A stretch of DNA of 14,381 nt from Actinomycetota bacterium (GTDB taxonomy: Bacteria; Actinomycetota; Humimicrobiia; Humimicrobiales; Humimicrobiaceae), in assembly GCA_028697935.1 (NCBI GenBank), contig JAQVEM010000019.1:1-14381 (forward strand). Reading direction: 5' to 3'. Under the pieces are notes generated by a model that was not told where the DNA came from, did no database searches, and was given only the letters and a program-made list of their open reading frames with translations. A program made the position numbers and the translations under genes. Positions 1 to 7,802 of this stretch are shown here, piece by piece (position 1 is the stretch's first letter; each line of letters opens with the position of its first letter).

Positions 1-243
1 GAGTTTTTTTATAACAAACTCTGTAAGAACAGCTGTTATAGTACTTACAAGTATTAAATAAATTGCATAATATCCAAAATAGTATATGGCTGCCCCGGTA
101 GGAAAGAGAAGAGCGACTACTACAATATACATTATTCTGCTGGTAGAGGTACCCTGCCATATGTGAGGTGCATGGGATATTAATATCTTTTCTTTCTCTG
201 TTGTTTTTTCTTCTGTTTCTTTTTCTGCTGTTTTTTCTTCCAT
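1..243 (-). CDS. rnfD: RnfD, N-terminal part (cut by window edge)
   Basis: Membrane subunit of the Rnf complex, which couples ferredoxin:NAD oxidoreduction to Na+ or H+ translocation. Only the first 81 residues lie in the window. My reading of the minus strand gives an acidic/basic tail rich in E, K and T (residues 2-19), then ILISHAPHIWQGTSTSRIM, the typical RnfD/NqrB opening with the 'SPH/HAPH' and 'tt.riM' pattern, followed by hydrophobic stretches (about 39-56 and 58-76) that fit the first membrane helices. The frame is closed by a stop at 274-276 and ATG at 243 is the only usual start; the Shine-Dalgarno site is poor. The gene lies 113 bases downstream of rnfC on the same strand, a rather wide gap for an rnf operon. 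The covalent-FMN SGAT-type site of RnfD would be beyond the edge. The charged tail before the conserved core is unusual but not unprecedented. Confidence 0.85.
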   Translation of the reverse strand, partial: MEEKTAEKETEEKTTEKEKILISHAPHIWQGTSTSRIMYIVVVALLFPTGAAIYYFGYYAIYLILVSTITAVLTEFVIKKL

Positions 244-356
244 TTTTTCTACCGATTTTCCGTTATTTCTTTTTTATAGTTTTTAGTTATTCCCTTTTCC
301 ATCAATATTTTGTCTGCTATCTTATTTTCTATTATTTTCCCGTTGTTCTGTTATTT

Positions 357-1724
357 TTACTTAACTGCTTTCTTTCTGGCAAGTACACTTTTGCCGGTTT
401 TTATATACCCTACAATTGGAATATTTGCCGGACAGACATAGGCACATGAACCACATTCAATACAATTATCAATAAAATATTCCCTGCAGCTCTCAAAGTT
501 TCTACTCCTTACATTTCTAACATACATAAGAGGCATGAGATTCATCGGACACACATTAACACATCTACCACAATTTATGCAATTCTGTTCATCCTGAATT
601 TTTCTTTTCATAACAAGAACACAGTTTGTTCCTTTAGTTACTGGAAAATCCATATCTACAATAGAAAGGCCCATCATGGGCCCACCTGCTATTACGCTGT
701 TTATTTCTCCTCTAAACCCTCCACATTTTTCAATAAGTGAATTTATGGATATACCGAGTCTGACCTGTAAATTTTTTGGATTTATAACATTACCGGTTAC
801 TGTCACTACCCTGTCTATAAGCGGCTTACCTTCAATCACCGCATCATATATTGCTTTTGAAGTTGCAACATTATTCACTATAACTCCAACATCCATTGGA
901 AGACCGCCCATTGGAACAGTCCTACCAGTTACAGTTTTAATCAATGACTTCTCTGCCCCCATAGGATACCTTGACTTTAGCGAGACTATTTTAAATAAAT
1001 TACTAAAATCCATCATTGCTATAAGTTCCTGAAGTTTATTTATAGCATCCCTTTTATTATCTTCTATTGCTATGTATATATTCTCTGGAGAGAGTATGCT
1101 GTTTATAATATAAAGCCCCATTAGAATTTCCCTGCCATTTTCAAGCATGAGTCTGTGGTCAGAAGTTATAAAAGGCTCACACTCACATCCATTAAGAATA
1201 ACAGTATCAATTTTTTTATCCGGTGGTGGATTAAGTTTCACATGGGTTGGAAATGTTGCTCCTCCAAGACCGACGATTCCAGCCTCTCTTATCATATCGA
1301 GTGTTTCCTTTTTATCCAGGGACTCGATTATTTTTCTCAGACTGTTAAAGTCTTCTGATTTCTGCATGTTAAATATTTGAGTCAATTCAACCCATGAATC
1401 TTTCCCATCAGATTCTATTACAGCAGCATCTATTAATCCACTTGTTACCGGATTTACCAGCTTTATAATTTTACTTACTTTTCCTGAAATCGGAGAATGA
1501 ATAGGACTGGAAACATAGCTATTAGAATCCGCTATTTTCTGACCTGTTTTGACCATATCTCCTCTATCAATTATAAATTCACAGGAAGCACCGGTGCTCT
1601 GCTGAACAGGAATAGTTACTTTTTCTGGAGGAGAAAGAACTTCAATAAATTTTTTAGCAGTGACTTTATTCTCAGGTAACGATAAACCTTTAAATGCACT
1701 TTTCTTTCTAATAACAATTTCCAT
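357..1724 (-). CDS. rnfC: RnfC, iron-sulfur subunit of Rnf electron transport complex
   Basis: Peripheral subunit of the Rnf complex on the cytoplasmic face; it is thought to carry the NADH/FMN site. The 455 residues show an N-terminal barrel-sandwich region (about 35-110), then the FMN/NADH-binding core with GLGGATFPTHVKL (152-164) and ILNGCECEPFITSDHRLM (176-193), an SLBB-like segment (about 305-350), and two 4Fe-4S sites: CINCGRCVNVCP (382-393) and CIECGSCAYVCP (421-432). The length matches the short RnfC of anaerobes; the long repetitive C-terminal tail of enterobacterial RsxC is absent. The usual N-terminal 'GGIHP' is here FKGLSLPENK. The start is ATG at 1724 with no evident Shine-Dalgarno site in the A/T-rich leader. 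It sits 50 bases after apbE and before rnfD, so all three are probably co-transcribed. Confidence 0.96.
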   Translation of the reverse strand: MEIVIRKKSAFKGLSLPENKVTAKKFIEVLSPPEKVTIPVQQSTGASCEFIIDRGDMVKTGQKIADSNSYVSSPIHSPISGKVSKIIKLVNPVTSGLIDAAVIESDGKDSWVELTQIFNMQKSEDFNSLRKIIESLDKKETLDMIREAGIVGLGGATFPTHVKLNPPPDKKIDTVILNGCECEPFITSDHRLMLENGREILMGLYIINSILSPENIYIAIEDNKRDAINKLQELIAMMDFSNLFKIVSLKSRYPMGAEKSLIKTVTGRTVPMGGLPMDVGVIVNNVATSKAIYDAVIEGKPLIDRVVTVTGNVINPKNLQVRLGISINSLIEKCGGFRGEINSVIAGGPMMGLSIVDMDFPVTKGTNCVLVMKRKIQDEQNCINCGRCVNVCPMNLMPLMYVRNVRSRNFESCREYFIDNCIECGSCAYVCPANIPIVGYIKTGKSVLARKKAVK

Positions 1725-1774
1725 ATTATATTTATACTTATTTTAAATTTAAAAAATTAAAGCCAAAAGTAATT

Positions 1775-2818
1775 TTACCTGATATATTCTGAAATTCCAG
1801 AAGATTTATAAATTTTTCCTCCGGAGTCGATTATAAAAGCTTCGACATTATTAAGAGATTCAACCAGTTTTATTCCATCGTCAGGTCCCATTACAAAAAC
1901 AGAAGTGGCCAGAACATCGGCATCGGTACAATTATCTGCTATTATTGTTACACTCTTACACTTATCCGCAGTATATCCAGTTCTGGGATCATTTATATGG
2001 TGCACCTTCTTCTCAAGATCATAATAACGATGATATCCACCTGAAGTTGTCACAGCTTTATCTGAAACCAGAAATACAGTGACCGGCTCAGTACCTGGTT
2101 CTTCAGTACTTTCCTCTGTGTCCTCATCAGGACTTTCCAGTTCTACTGCCCATTTCTCGCCATCCGGCTTTATTCCCATTGCATATAAATCCCCCCCGGC
2201 ATTAACAAGGCAGCAATTTATTCCATACTCTTTTATTTTTTCAACTGCCTTATCAACTGCATATCCTTTAGCAATACCTCCAAATGTTATAGCCATTCCT
2301 TCTTTTTTGAACTCAATTCTATTATCCTTGATGTCAATTTTATCTGAGCCAACTAACTCAAGGGTCTCTTTTATTTTTTGTGCCTGGACTTCTTCGCTTT
2401 CCTTCCACAACCCCGCACTCCATAGATCAAGCAGGGGCTGAACAGTTATGTCAAAGCAACCATCAGTAATATTATAATAGTCAACTGATATCTTAATTAG
2501 CTCCAGAAACTCAGGTGAAGGATCTTCAATATACCCGTTTTTATTTAAAAACGAAGCCTCGCTCTTTTCATCATAAATTGAAGCTATATTCTCAATCTTT
2601 TCTATTTCTTCAAATGCTGCGTTTATGGCATTAGCTGCTGTTTCCTCATCCGAATACACAGTTATTGTGACATATGTTCCCATCATTTCTCTGGTTTCCT
2701 CAAATTTATCAATGGTCCTGAACTTACATGAACTAATAGATAAGAATATTAAAATGGCTACAAAAAAAATGCCTGCTATGGCAGCCACCTCTATTTTTTT
2801 AAAAAAAGCTTTACTCAC
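1775..2818 (-). CDS. apbE: ApbE, FAD:protein FMN transferase (lipoprotein)
   Basis: Moves FMN from FAD onto a threonine of target proteins; known targets are RnfG and RnfD (and NqrB/C), so the position in front of rnfC fits its job. The 347 residues start with a basic stretch, a hydrophobic segment (10-28) and a lipobox-like ISSC with Cys31, suggesting a membrane-anchored lipoprotein facing outward. Family motifs are MGTYVTITV (46-54), TDGCFDITVQPLLDLW (118-133), GGIAKGYAVD (180-189), NAGGD (206-210), SGGYHRYY (259-266), HHINDPRTG (273-281) and the metal-binding end DADVLATSVFVMG (299-311). An acidic low-complexity insert (230-244, rich in D, E and T) lies in a loop. The start is GTG at 2818, behind a strong GAGAGGGGGAAG ribosome site 2-7 bases upstream. 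It is the first gene of the rnf operon here. Confidence 0.95.
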   Translation of the reverse strand: MSKAFFKKIEVAAIAGIFFVAILIFLSISSCKFRTIDKFEETREMMGTYVTITVYSDEETAANAINAAFEEIEKIENIASIYDEKSEASFLNKNGYIEDPSPEFLELIKISVDYYNITDGCFDITVQPLLDLWSAGLWKESEEVQAQKIKETLELVGSDKIDIKDNRIEFKKEGMAITFGGIAKGYAVDKAVEKIKEYGINCCLVNAGGDLYAMGIKPDGEKWAVELESPDEDTEESTEEPGTEPVTVFLVSDKAVTTSGGYHRYYDLEKKVHHINDPRTGYTADKCKSVTIIADNCTDADVLATSVFVMGPDDGIKLVESLNNVEAFIIDSGGKIYKSSGISEYIR

Positions 2819-3041
2819 GCTTCCCCCTCTCTAAAAAATTGTTATCTATCATATTATTTTATTATCATCTTCTTTTTCTTCCATCGTTACGATATATTTC
2901 CTGTACATAATCCTCATTATTATATTCTTTTTCTATCCTTATTTTATTATTTTCTATTCCTGCATTATTTTCTATTTATTATTGATAGATTATTGTCTTT
3001 TATGTCTTCTTTTTTTAACTACTTTTGTATCTGTCCATAAT
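2819..3041 (-). other. Leader region of the apbE-rnf operon
   Basis: This 223-base gap between the COG4091-type gene and apbE is almost pure purine on the minus strand. I see no hairpin followed by a T-run and no convincing -35/-10 pair. It contains a 12-base direct repeat, ATTATTTTCTAT on the plus strand, at 2946-2957 and 2964-2975 (18 bases apart). At its right end (3022-3038) is a 17-base element that recurs upstream of the COG4091-type gene. A short open stretch on the minus strand (about 36 codons, ending near 2879) has no start codon, so I do not call it a gene. Confidence 0.4.
3022..3038. repeat. 17-base element, copy A
   Basis: Reads CTTTTGTAT-CTGTCCAT on the plus strand. The same bases, with ATA inserted after CTTTTGTAT, occur at 4464-4483. 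The two copies flank the COG4091-type gene, copy A lying just after its stop codon and upstream of apbE. In copy B the TGTCCA part forms the predicted -35 box. Copy A has no matching -10 box at the right spacing, so its role is open. Confidence 0.4.
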
Positions 3042-4409
3042 TTATCCTATCAACTTATCCTGTAACTTCCTTAGCTCTAATACCTGTGAATCTCTGGCAG
3101 GCTGCACATCATTATATTTTATTGGCTGATCTTTTTCTATATCTTTTTTTAAAATACATCCCTCTGAAATTCCGATAGGCAGAAGATTTTCTTTTTTTGC
3201 CTTTGCGTATTCATCAATAAGACCATAAACTGTATATTTTCCTATACCATCAATTATATCTCCAGCTCTTAAATCTTTTTTGGCAACGGTTATAACCTCT
3301 GAAACCATGCCATGATCAGGAGCAATTGTTGGTTCACCATAAAAGTATGCCAGTGCAATTGAAATCGGGGTTTCAATGCTGATCAGGTGGTATGGTTTAT
3401 AAAGGAGGTAATAAGGGCCTTCACCAAGCATAAGATATTTTAGATCGGCTCTTATCATTTTATTTGACGTGGAATAAACAAGAAAAACTCCTGGAGCAGC
3501 ATCCCCTATTGCAAAATCTACCACCCCTTTTCTCGATAATATGCCGCCTTCGCTTTTTAATCTGAAGACATTTACTAAATCTTTTATATCAACCTCTGGA
3601 CCATGCATTCCCCTGCAATCAGGTACCAGGCCTGTTGAATTAGAAAGACTCGCCATTTCTATCATTGAATTTGTACCATCTACAAATGATGTCATCATGG
3701 TGGGACTCGAACCTTTACTTTTTGCATAATCTTTAAGCGTAGCTGGATTTGCATAATGGTCCAGTGGATTATTCTTCCCCTTTCCAGCAGCAATAATCTC
3801 GAGGCCAAGTGTATCTGCAAAGTTATACAATTCTTTTAGTGCAGCTGGCTCATCACCTGCTGAAATCGTATAAACCACTCCAGCATCATCTGCCATTTTT
3901 TTTAGTATCGGGCCAACTGTTGCATCTGCTTCCACATTCAGGGTAACTATGTGTTTTTGGTTTAATATAGCGTTCCGGGCTATAAATGCACCTGCTTCCG
4001 GACTTCCTGTTGCATCAATGATAATATCCACATCATCAAGGACAAAAAGTATCGAAAGATTATCACCGACAATTATTTTATTCTCACGGACTAACTGGTT
4101 TAATGCATCTACTGCTTCTTTATCCAGTTTATTATCCTTAAGAATTATCTGCTTTTTATTTTTATTTTCAGAATTTAATTTATACCTGGATCCAATAACC
4201 ACAAATTCATCATCATCTATTTCCAGTTCTTCCAGAATGTTTATTAATCTGTTAACATTTCTGTTTACTATTGCAACAATCTGCATGCCTGCAAGTTCCC
4301 TTAGCTGTGATATAAGTCCACTGCCCATCTGGCCTGCTCCAGCAAGAGCAATTTTTATATATTTTCCTTCTTTTTGAAGATTTCTTAACTTTTTACCTAG
4401 TTCTAACAT
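3042..4409 (-). CDS. COG4091-type NAD(P)-dependent oxidoreductase with SAF domain
   Basis: Predicted cytoplasmic dehydrogenase of the group usually annotated 'homoserine dehydrogenase-like, SAF domain'. The N-terminal Rossmann fold has ALAGAGQMGSG (21-31), a basic NRNVNR after the second strand (49-54), IIDATGSPEAG (130-140) and HIVTLNVEADATVGPIL (153-169). The catalytic part contains SAGDEPAA (183-190), AAGKGKNNPLD (207-217) and SFVDGTNSMIEMA (241-253). The C-terminal SAF domain spans about 373-445 (AKKDLRAGDIIDGIGKYTVYG). True homoserine dehydrogenase is organised differently, so threonine biosynthesis should not be assumed. The DXP reductoisomerase-like (DRL) enzyme of Brucella belongs, as I recall, to this same type, so an isoprenoid (MEP pathway) role is one option; sugar-acid metabolism is another. 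An insert with many N and K residues lies at 76-95. The start is ATG at 4409, with a weak AAGAAG ribosome site. It is probably a single-gene unit. Confidence 0.8.
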   Translation of the reverse strand: MLELGKKLRNLQKEGKYIKIALAGAGQMGSGLISQLRELAGMQIVAIVNRNVNRLINILEELEIDDDEFVVIGSRYKLNSENKNKKQIILKDNKLDKEAVDALNQLVRENKIIVGDNLSILFVLDDVDIIIDATGSPEAGAFIARNAILNQKHIVTLNVEADATVGPILKKMADDAGVVYTISAGDEPAALKELYNFADTLGLEIIAAGKGKNNPLDHYANPATLKDYAKSKGSSPTMMTSFVDGTNSMIEMASLSNSTGLVPDCRGMHGPEVDIKDLVNVFRLKSEGGILSRKGVVDFAIGDAAPGVFLVYSTSNKMIRADLKYLMLGEGPYYLLYKPYHLISIETPISIALAYFYGEPTIAPDHGMVSEVITVAKKDLRAGDIIDGIGKYTVYGLIDEYAKAKKENLLPIGISEGCILKKDIEKDQPIKYNDVQPARDSQVLELRKLQDKLIG

Positions 4410-4454
4410 AAATACTTCTTAAATCTCGTAAACCCGGGGCCTTAAATATAGATA

Positions 4455-4482
4455 AATATAAATCTTTTGTATATACTGTCCA
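4455..4482 (-). promoter_or_regulatory. Predicted sigma-A promoter of the COG4091-type gene
   Basis: On the minus strand the -35 box TGGACA (4477-4482) and the -10 box TATATT (4455-4460) are separated by 16 bases. Each differs from the consensus in one position. The predicted transcript start lies about 40 bases before the ATG at 4409. A 20-base element sharing the -35 box (4464-4483) is repeated, minus three bases, at 3022-3038. Confidence 0.45.
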
Positions 4483-4647
4483 TCCGGTACTTACTTAAAA
4501 CCACTTGATAAAATACCAAAACATCAAAAAAATCTCAAACTTTTATACTATATATATTACAGCTATACAATAAGCTGCCACCTTGATATACCTGTAAATA
4601 TAATTAAAACTCTCACCAGATCCTGTAACTTTTTAATAACTCTACTT

Positions 4648-5931
4648 TTACTCAACCGACAGAGATTGTAACATAAAATCAAATAATCTATCAGAAAACT
4701 CTTTGTAATATACATCGGAAATTTTAACAGGTAAATAGAGCAGGTCATTTTCATTAAGAAAAACAAAGTCTATATACCAGCTTTTACCACTATCCAATAA
4801 ATAATGATAGCTTATCTTATCATAATTAATACCATTGATTTCTATAGTACTTTCTTCTGTTTTAATTTCTATGTTATTAGTTAAGTCAATTGCCTCTTCT
4901 AACACCCTTTTGGAAAAATTATAATATTCTTTTCTTGATGGATAATATCCTTTCCTTAAAACATTTATATTAATAGTTACATTTACACCTTCTGGTAGCA
5001 ATACCGGTCTAAAAATTACCTCCAGACCTCTATCTGACTCTTCCTCCTTATAATCCCAGCCGTCAGGATATGATATAGAAAAATTAAATTTTTCTGTTTT
5101 ATATATATTGTTATCATTAAAAGTAACATCAGGAATATCTTTTTTTACAATGTTAAAATAAAAACTATCTTCCAGAACACCATTATGATATACCTCTATT
5201 TTGTAACTACCAATTGGCCACAGCTGGTCATTGACTATTTTAAATGTGATATATCCGGGTATGTAATTATTTTTATCAATATTAAACTCTTCTTCGCCAA
5301 TTAGTTCGCTTTCGCCTTTATACCATTTGATACCTACAGTTTCACCGTCAATCTGGTAATTCAATCCCACCATAGCATAGATCGCATCGTCAGGATAAAA
5401 ATTTTTAGTAACATCTAAAGGCTGACCGGACTCATCTATCCTGCGGGATAGTATTACACCGATTATTTTTGTTGAAGGCACCTCTATAATAAAATAGGCG
5501 CTTTTTATTAGCTGTTCGTTATAATAAAAATCGACTCTGTAGTTTCCCGGTTCTCCTATAATGTCTGAATCATCGGACTGTGTAAGGCAATTTGAAAGAT
5601 AGCCTTCAACATAACCCCACCTGCTTTCAGAAAATTTTCCTGTTGATTCTGCGATTATTTCTTCTGTATCTTCATTTGTCCATACAAACTTCCATGTGTC
5701 CCCGGTTTTAGCCCCTGATACTTCAACAACCGCAAAAATCTTATCTTTATCAATGCTAAAACTATCTTTTATTTCTAAGGGAGCAAAAGTTGTTCCGTCT
5801 ATTTTTCCACATACAGTTAATTCACCAAAAAGAGGCTCTTTTGTACAGGAAAAACTCACGCCAGATATAAAAATTATAAAAATGGAGGTAAATAAAATTA
5901 CCGGCATTTTAAATGATTTTCGATTATTCAT
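4648..5931 (-). CDS. Predicted lipoprotein with two Ig-like repeats and a PsbP/DcrB-like C-terminal domain
   Basis: I do not recognise a named family. The 427 residues begin with a signal peptide (hydrophobic 10-27) ending in VSFSC with Cys29, so a lipid-anchored exported protein is likely. Residues about 48-152 and 169-263 look like two copies of one beta-sandwich module: both begin PL(E/D)(I/V) followed by a (D/N)F(S/Y) pattern, then a W-containing strand (KFVW; IKWY), a 'GY(L/I)' strand, and a closing 'G-x-Y-(R/K)-(V/I)-(D/E)-(F/V)-Y-(Y/H)-N' plus 'FxI' strand. The third part (about 277-427), opening FNFSISYPDGWDY, resembles the PsbP/DcrB/MOG1-like fold found in many bacterial lipoproteins. 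The start is ATG at 5931 with only a distant AGGA; Met9 is an alternative. No partner gene is obvious. A role in binding at the cell surface is inference. Confidence 0.8.
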   Translation of the reverse strand: MNNRKSFKMPVILFTSIFIIFISGVSFSCTKEPLFGELTVCGKIDGTTFAPLEIKDSFSIDKDKIFAVVEVSGAKTGDTWKFVWTNEDTEEIIAESTGKFSESRWGYVEGYLSNCLTQSDDSDIIGEPGNYRVDFYYNEQLIKSAYFIIEVPSTKIIGVILSRRIDESGQPLDVTKNFYPDDAIYAMVGLNYQIDGETVGIKWYKGESELIGEEEFNIDKNNYIPGYITFKIVNDQLWPIGSYKIEVYHNGVLEDSFYFNIVKKDIPDVTFNDNNIYKTEKFNFSISYPDGWDYKEEESDRGLEVIFRPVLLPEGVNVTININVLRKGYYPSRKEYYNFSKRVLEEAIDLTNNIEIKTEESTIEINGINYDKISYHYLLDSGKSWYIDFVFLNENDLLYLPVKISDVYYKEFSDRLFDFMLQSLSVE

Positions 5932-6044
5932 TTTCTAATTTTAGATTTTTTCCTGAAGACAAGTGAACTGAGAATCAGTGTAAAAATAACCAGAAGTTAG
6001 TATATTCCTGATCCCTGATATTCATAATAACTATTTTTTACTTA

Positions 6045-6389
6045 CTATGAATGTCCTTTATTTGGCACTACACAGATCATCTTCATGCCATTTTCTCCTG
6101 CTATAAGCTGGTGCGACTCGAGTGGCTCTATATAAATAAAATCATCCTTTTCAATATCAATCTTATGGTTATCCTTTAAAACATACCCTCTACCTTCTAT
6201 AATATATATCTCATGCTCCCAGTCATGCCTGTGCCCGGGGGTATGTCCGCCAGGACCTATCTCAAAAAGTCTCATTGCGAAATTTGGCGCGCCATCTTTT
6301 GCCGTTATCATAGGATAAAGTCTTACACTTTTAGACTCACCGTCATCTTTGATAATGGGATTAAAATCACCTTTCTTCTTTATAATCAT
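6045..6389 (-). CDS. Small single-domain cupin protein
   Basis: A 114-residue cupin, a metal-binding beta-barrel that serves as sugar isomerase, dioxygenase or sensor in different families. Motif 1 is GGHTPGHRHDWEHEIYIIEG (47-66) with His53, His55 and Glu60 as expected metal ligands. Motif 2 is EPLESHQLIAG (88-98) with His93 as fourth ligand. The barrel fills the whole protein, leaving no room for a DNA-binding or second catalytic domain. ATG at 6389 follows GAGGGAG, a good ribosome site five bases upstream. It lies between the lipoprotein and the GH130 gene with gaps of more than 100 bases on either side, so operon membership is uncertain. The substrate cannot be told from sequence. Confidence 0.9.
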   Translation of the reverse strand: MIIKKKGDFNPIIKDDGESKSVRLYPMITAKDGAPNFAMRLFEIGPGGHTPGHRHDWEHEIYIIEGRGYVLKDNHKIDIEKDDFIYIEPLESHQLIAGENGMKMICVVPNKGHS

Positions 6390-6565
6390 CTCTACTCCCT
6401 CTATAATGTTGTCTTTTTAGAATTATTCTGATTCTTAAAAATAAAAAATATAACTCATTAGATTTTATAATTTAATGGATTAAAAAACTATCAGAATATT
6501 TAGCCATCATAATATTAAATTTTATAATAAATTTTTTGAAATTCAGTATTAAATATATAATAATG

Positions 6566-7636
6566 TCAGAGTCCTGCCTGATATTCCATCTTTTCTAAAA
6601 TATCGCTTAACCTGACTTCTGCATAAGCTATGGCTGTATCAGCAGCACCATAATATATTTTAACAACACCTTTTTCATATAAAACACCACATGTGAAAAC
6701 AACTCCACCAAAAAATCCATTAAGCTCATAATCTATCTCCGGCTCAATTACAGGTTCTTTGCTTCTTGCTATTACTTTCCAGGGTTCATTATAATCCAGA
6801 AGCACGGCACCGATACAATACCTGCCATCTTCTGAAGCACCATGATAAATTTCTAACCATCCTTCATCTACTTTAAATGGAACAGCTCCACCTCCTACTC
6901 TCAAGCTATCCCAGTATCTTTTCCTCGTACCCATCAGTCTTTTATGATTACCCCAGTAAATAAGGTCGCTTGATTCTGATATCCATATATCATTAACAAA
7001 AAATTCTCCAGAAGCCGGGCGGCTCAATGCATAATATTTGCTTTTAATTTTTTCAGGGAAAATTACCACATTTTTATTATCGGGCATAAAAATTATACCG
7101 TGTTTTTTAAACGTCCTGAAGTCATATGTAGAAGCCAGGCATGCAGTTATCCCTGTTATATTCGATACAGCACTGTAACTTATATAATACTTTTCATCAA
7201 TACAGGTTATTCTCGGATCTTCGATACCGGATTCCTCATATTCTTTTTCTGGAAATAAGGCCGGCTTTATATCAATATTAAAATCAATTCCGTTTTTACT
7301 TCTGGCAATTCTTAGATGTGAAATTGAGGTAAGGTAACAACCCTCTCGGGTTGACCTTAAAAATCTAGGGTCCGAAAAATCAATTGAAGGGTCATTTTTA
7401 TCAAATACCTTTATAGAAATACTGCCCGTTTTAGAATTAAGAAGAGGTATTAATATTTCATCGCTGCTACCACCAATTGGTTTTTCTGCAACTCTTAAAA
7501 GAAGTAAAATCTCATCATTAAATTTTGTAACTCCACAGTTAAATACACCTATCACTTCAAAATTAGATAAAAACGGTCTGATATTCTCTGGTTTTATTAT
7601 TGGATTTTTTTCTGATCTGTATATATTCATCATCAT
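6566..7636 (-). CDS. GH130 family enzyme (mannoside phosphorylase or beta-mannosidase)
   Basis: Five-bladed beta-propeller glycoside hydrolase family 130 (COG2152, older name DUF377). Members split beta-mannosides either with phosphate (giving mannose 1-phosphate) or with water. Conserved features over 356 residues: NCGVTKFNDEILLLLRV (33-49), GIEDPRIT (137-144) with Asp140 as the expected proton donor, VVIFPEKIKSKYYALSRP (190-207), LRVGGGAVPF (245-254), GWLEIYHGA (259-267) and YYGAADT (328-334). The basic residues that hold phosphate in characterised phosphorylases may be present (Arg206, Arg246), which leans towards a phosphorylase, but subfamily placement needs an alignment. There is no signal peptide, so it acts in the cytoplasm. 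Three ATG codons in a row (7636, 7633, 7630) compete as start, none with a clear ribosome site. Glycosyltransferase genes 2 kb away suggest a joint role in making and recycling a mannose-containing compound. Confidence 0.92.
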   Translation of the reverse strand: MMMNIYRSEKNPIIKPENIRPFLSNFEVIGVFNCGVTKFNDEILLLLRVAEKPIGGSSDEILIPLLNSKTGSISIKVFDKNDPSIDFSDPRFLRSTREGCYLTSISHLRIARSKNGIDFNIDIKPALFPEKEYEESGIEDPRITCIDEKYYISYSAVSNITGITACLASTYDFRTFKKHGIIFMPDNKNVVIFPEKIKSKYYALSRPASGEFFVNDIWISESSDLIYWGNHKRLMGTRKRYWDSLRVGGGAVPFKVDEGWLEIYHGASEDGRYCIGAVLLDYNEPWKVIARSKEPVIEPEIDYELNGFFGGVVFTCGVLYEKGVVKIYYGAADTAIAYAEVRLSDILEKMEYQAGL

Positions 7637-7732
7637 ATACTGATAAAAAATAAACTACATAACCCATATAAACTTCATAACTCTAATACGTAATTAATTT
7701 TATAATCGTATATTTTAATGTAATAAAGATAT

Positions 7733-7745
7733 TGTAACTGTTACA
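7733..7745. promoter_or_regulatory. Candidate operator, TGTAAC-T-GTTACA
   Basis: A perfect inverted repeat with six-base arms and one central base, 97 bases upstream of the GH130 start and 58 bases beyond the end of the RRM gene. The one-base centre excludes an RNA hairpin of use, so a dimeric repressor or activator site is the natural reading. I cannot name the regulator. Related GTAAC strings occur at 8275-8321. Confidence 0.35.
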
Positions 7746-7802
7746 TTTACAAAGCAGTTTTTATAAATAATAACTAATATAATTAAAGCCTGATAATTTT
7801 AT

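Noticed and set aside
168..449. Plus-strand ORF of 93 residues, very hydrophobic
   Set aside because: It is the shadow of the K/E-rich start of rnfD, the intergenic gap and the end of rnfC; the F/L-rich product reflects A-rich coding on the other strand.
2870..2980. Open minus-strand stretch of about 36 codons before apbE
   Set aside because: No start codon or ribosome site; it looks like low-complexity purine-rich leader.
4428..4442. CCCGGG-containing palindrome near the COG4091-type gene start
   Set aside because: It lies within the predicted leader with only six symmetric bases and no T-run; not a terminator.
4563..4766. Minus-strand ORF of 67 residues
   Set aside because: It overlaps the end of the lipoprotein gene in another frame and has no ribosome site.
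5968..5982. Small inverted repeat ACTGA-GAA-TCAGT between cupin and lipoprotein genes
   Set aside because: Five-base stem without a T-run; too weak to call a terminator or operator.
6419..6429. AGAAT-T-ATTCT palindrome upstream of the cupin gene
   Set aside because: Five-base AT arms occur often by chance in this composition; no supporting context.
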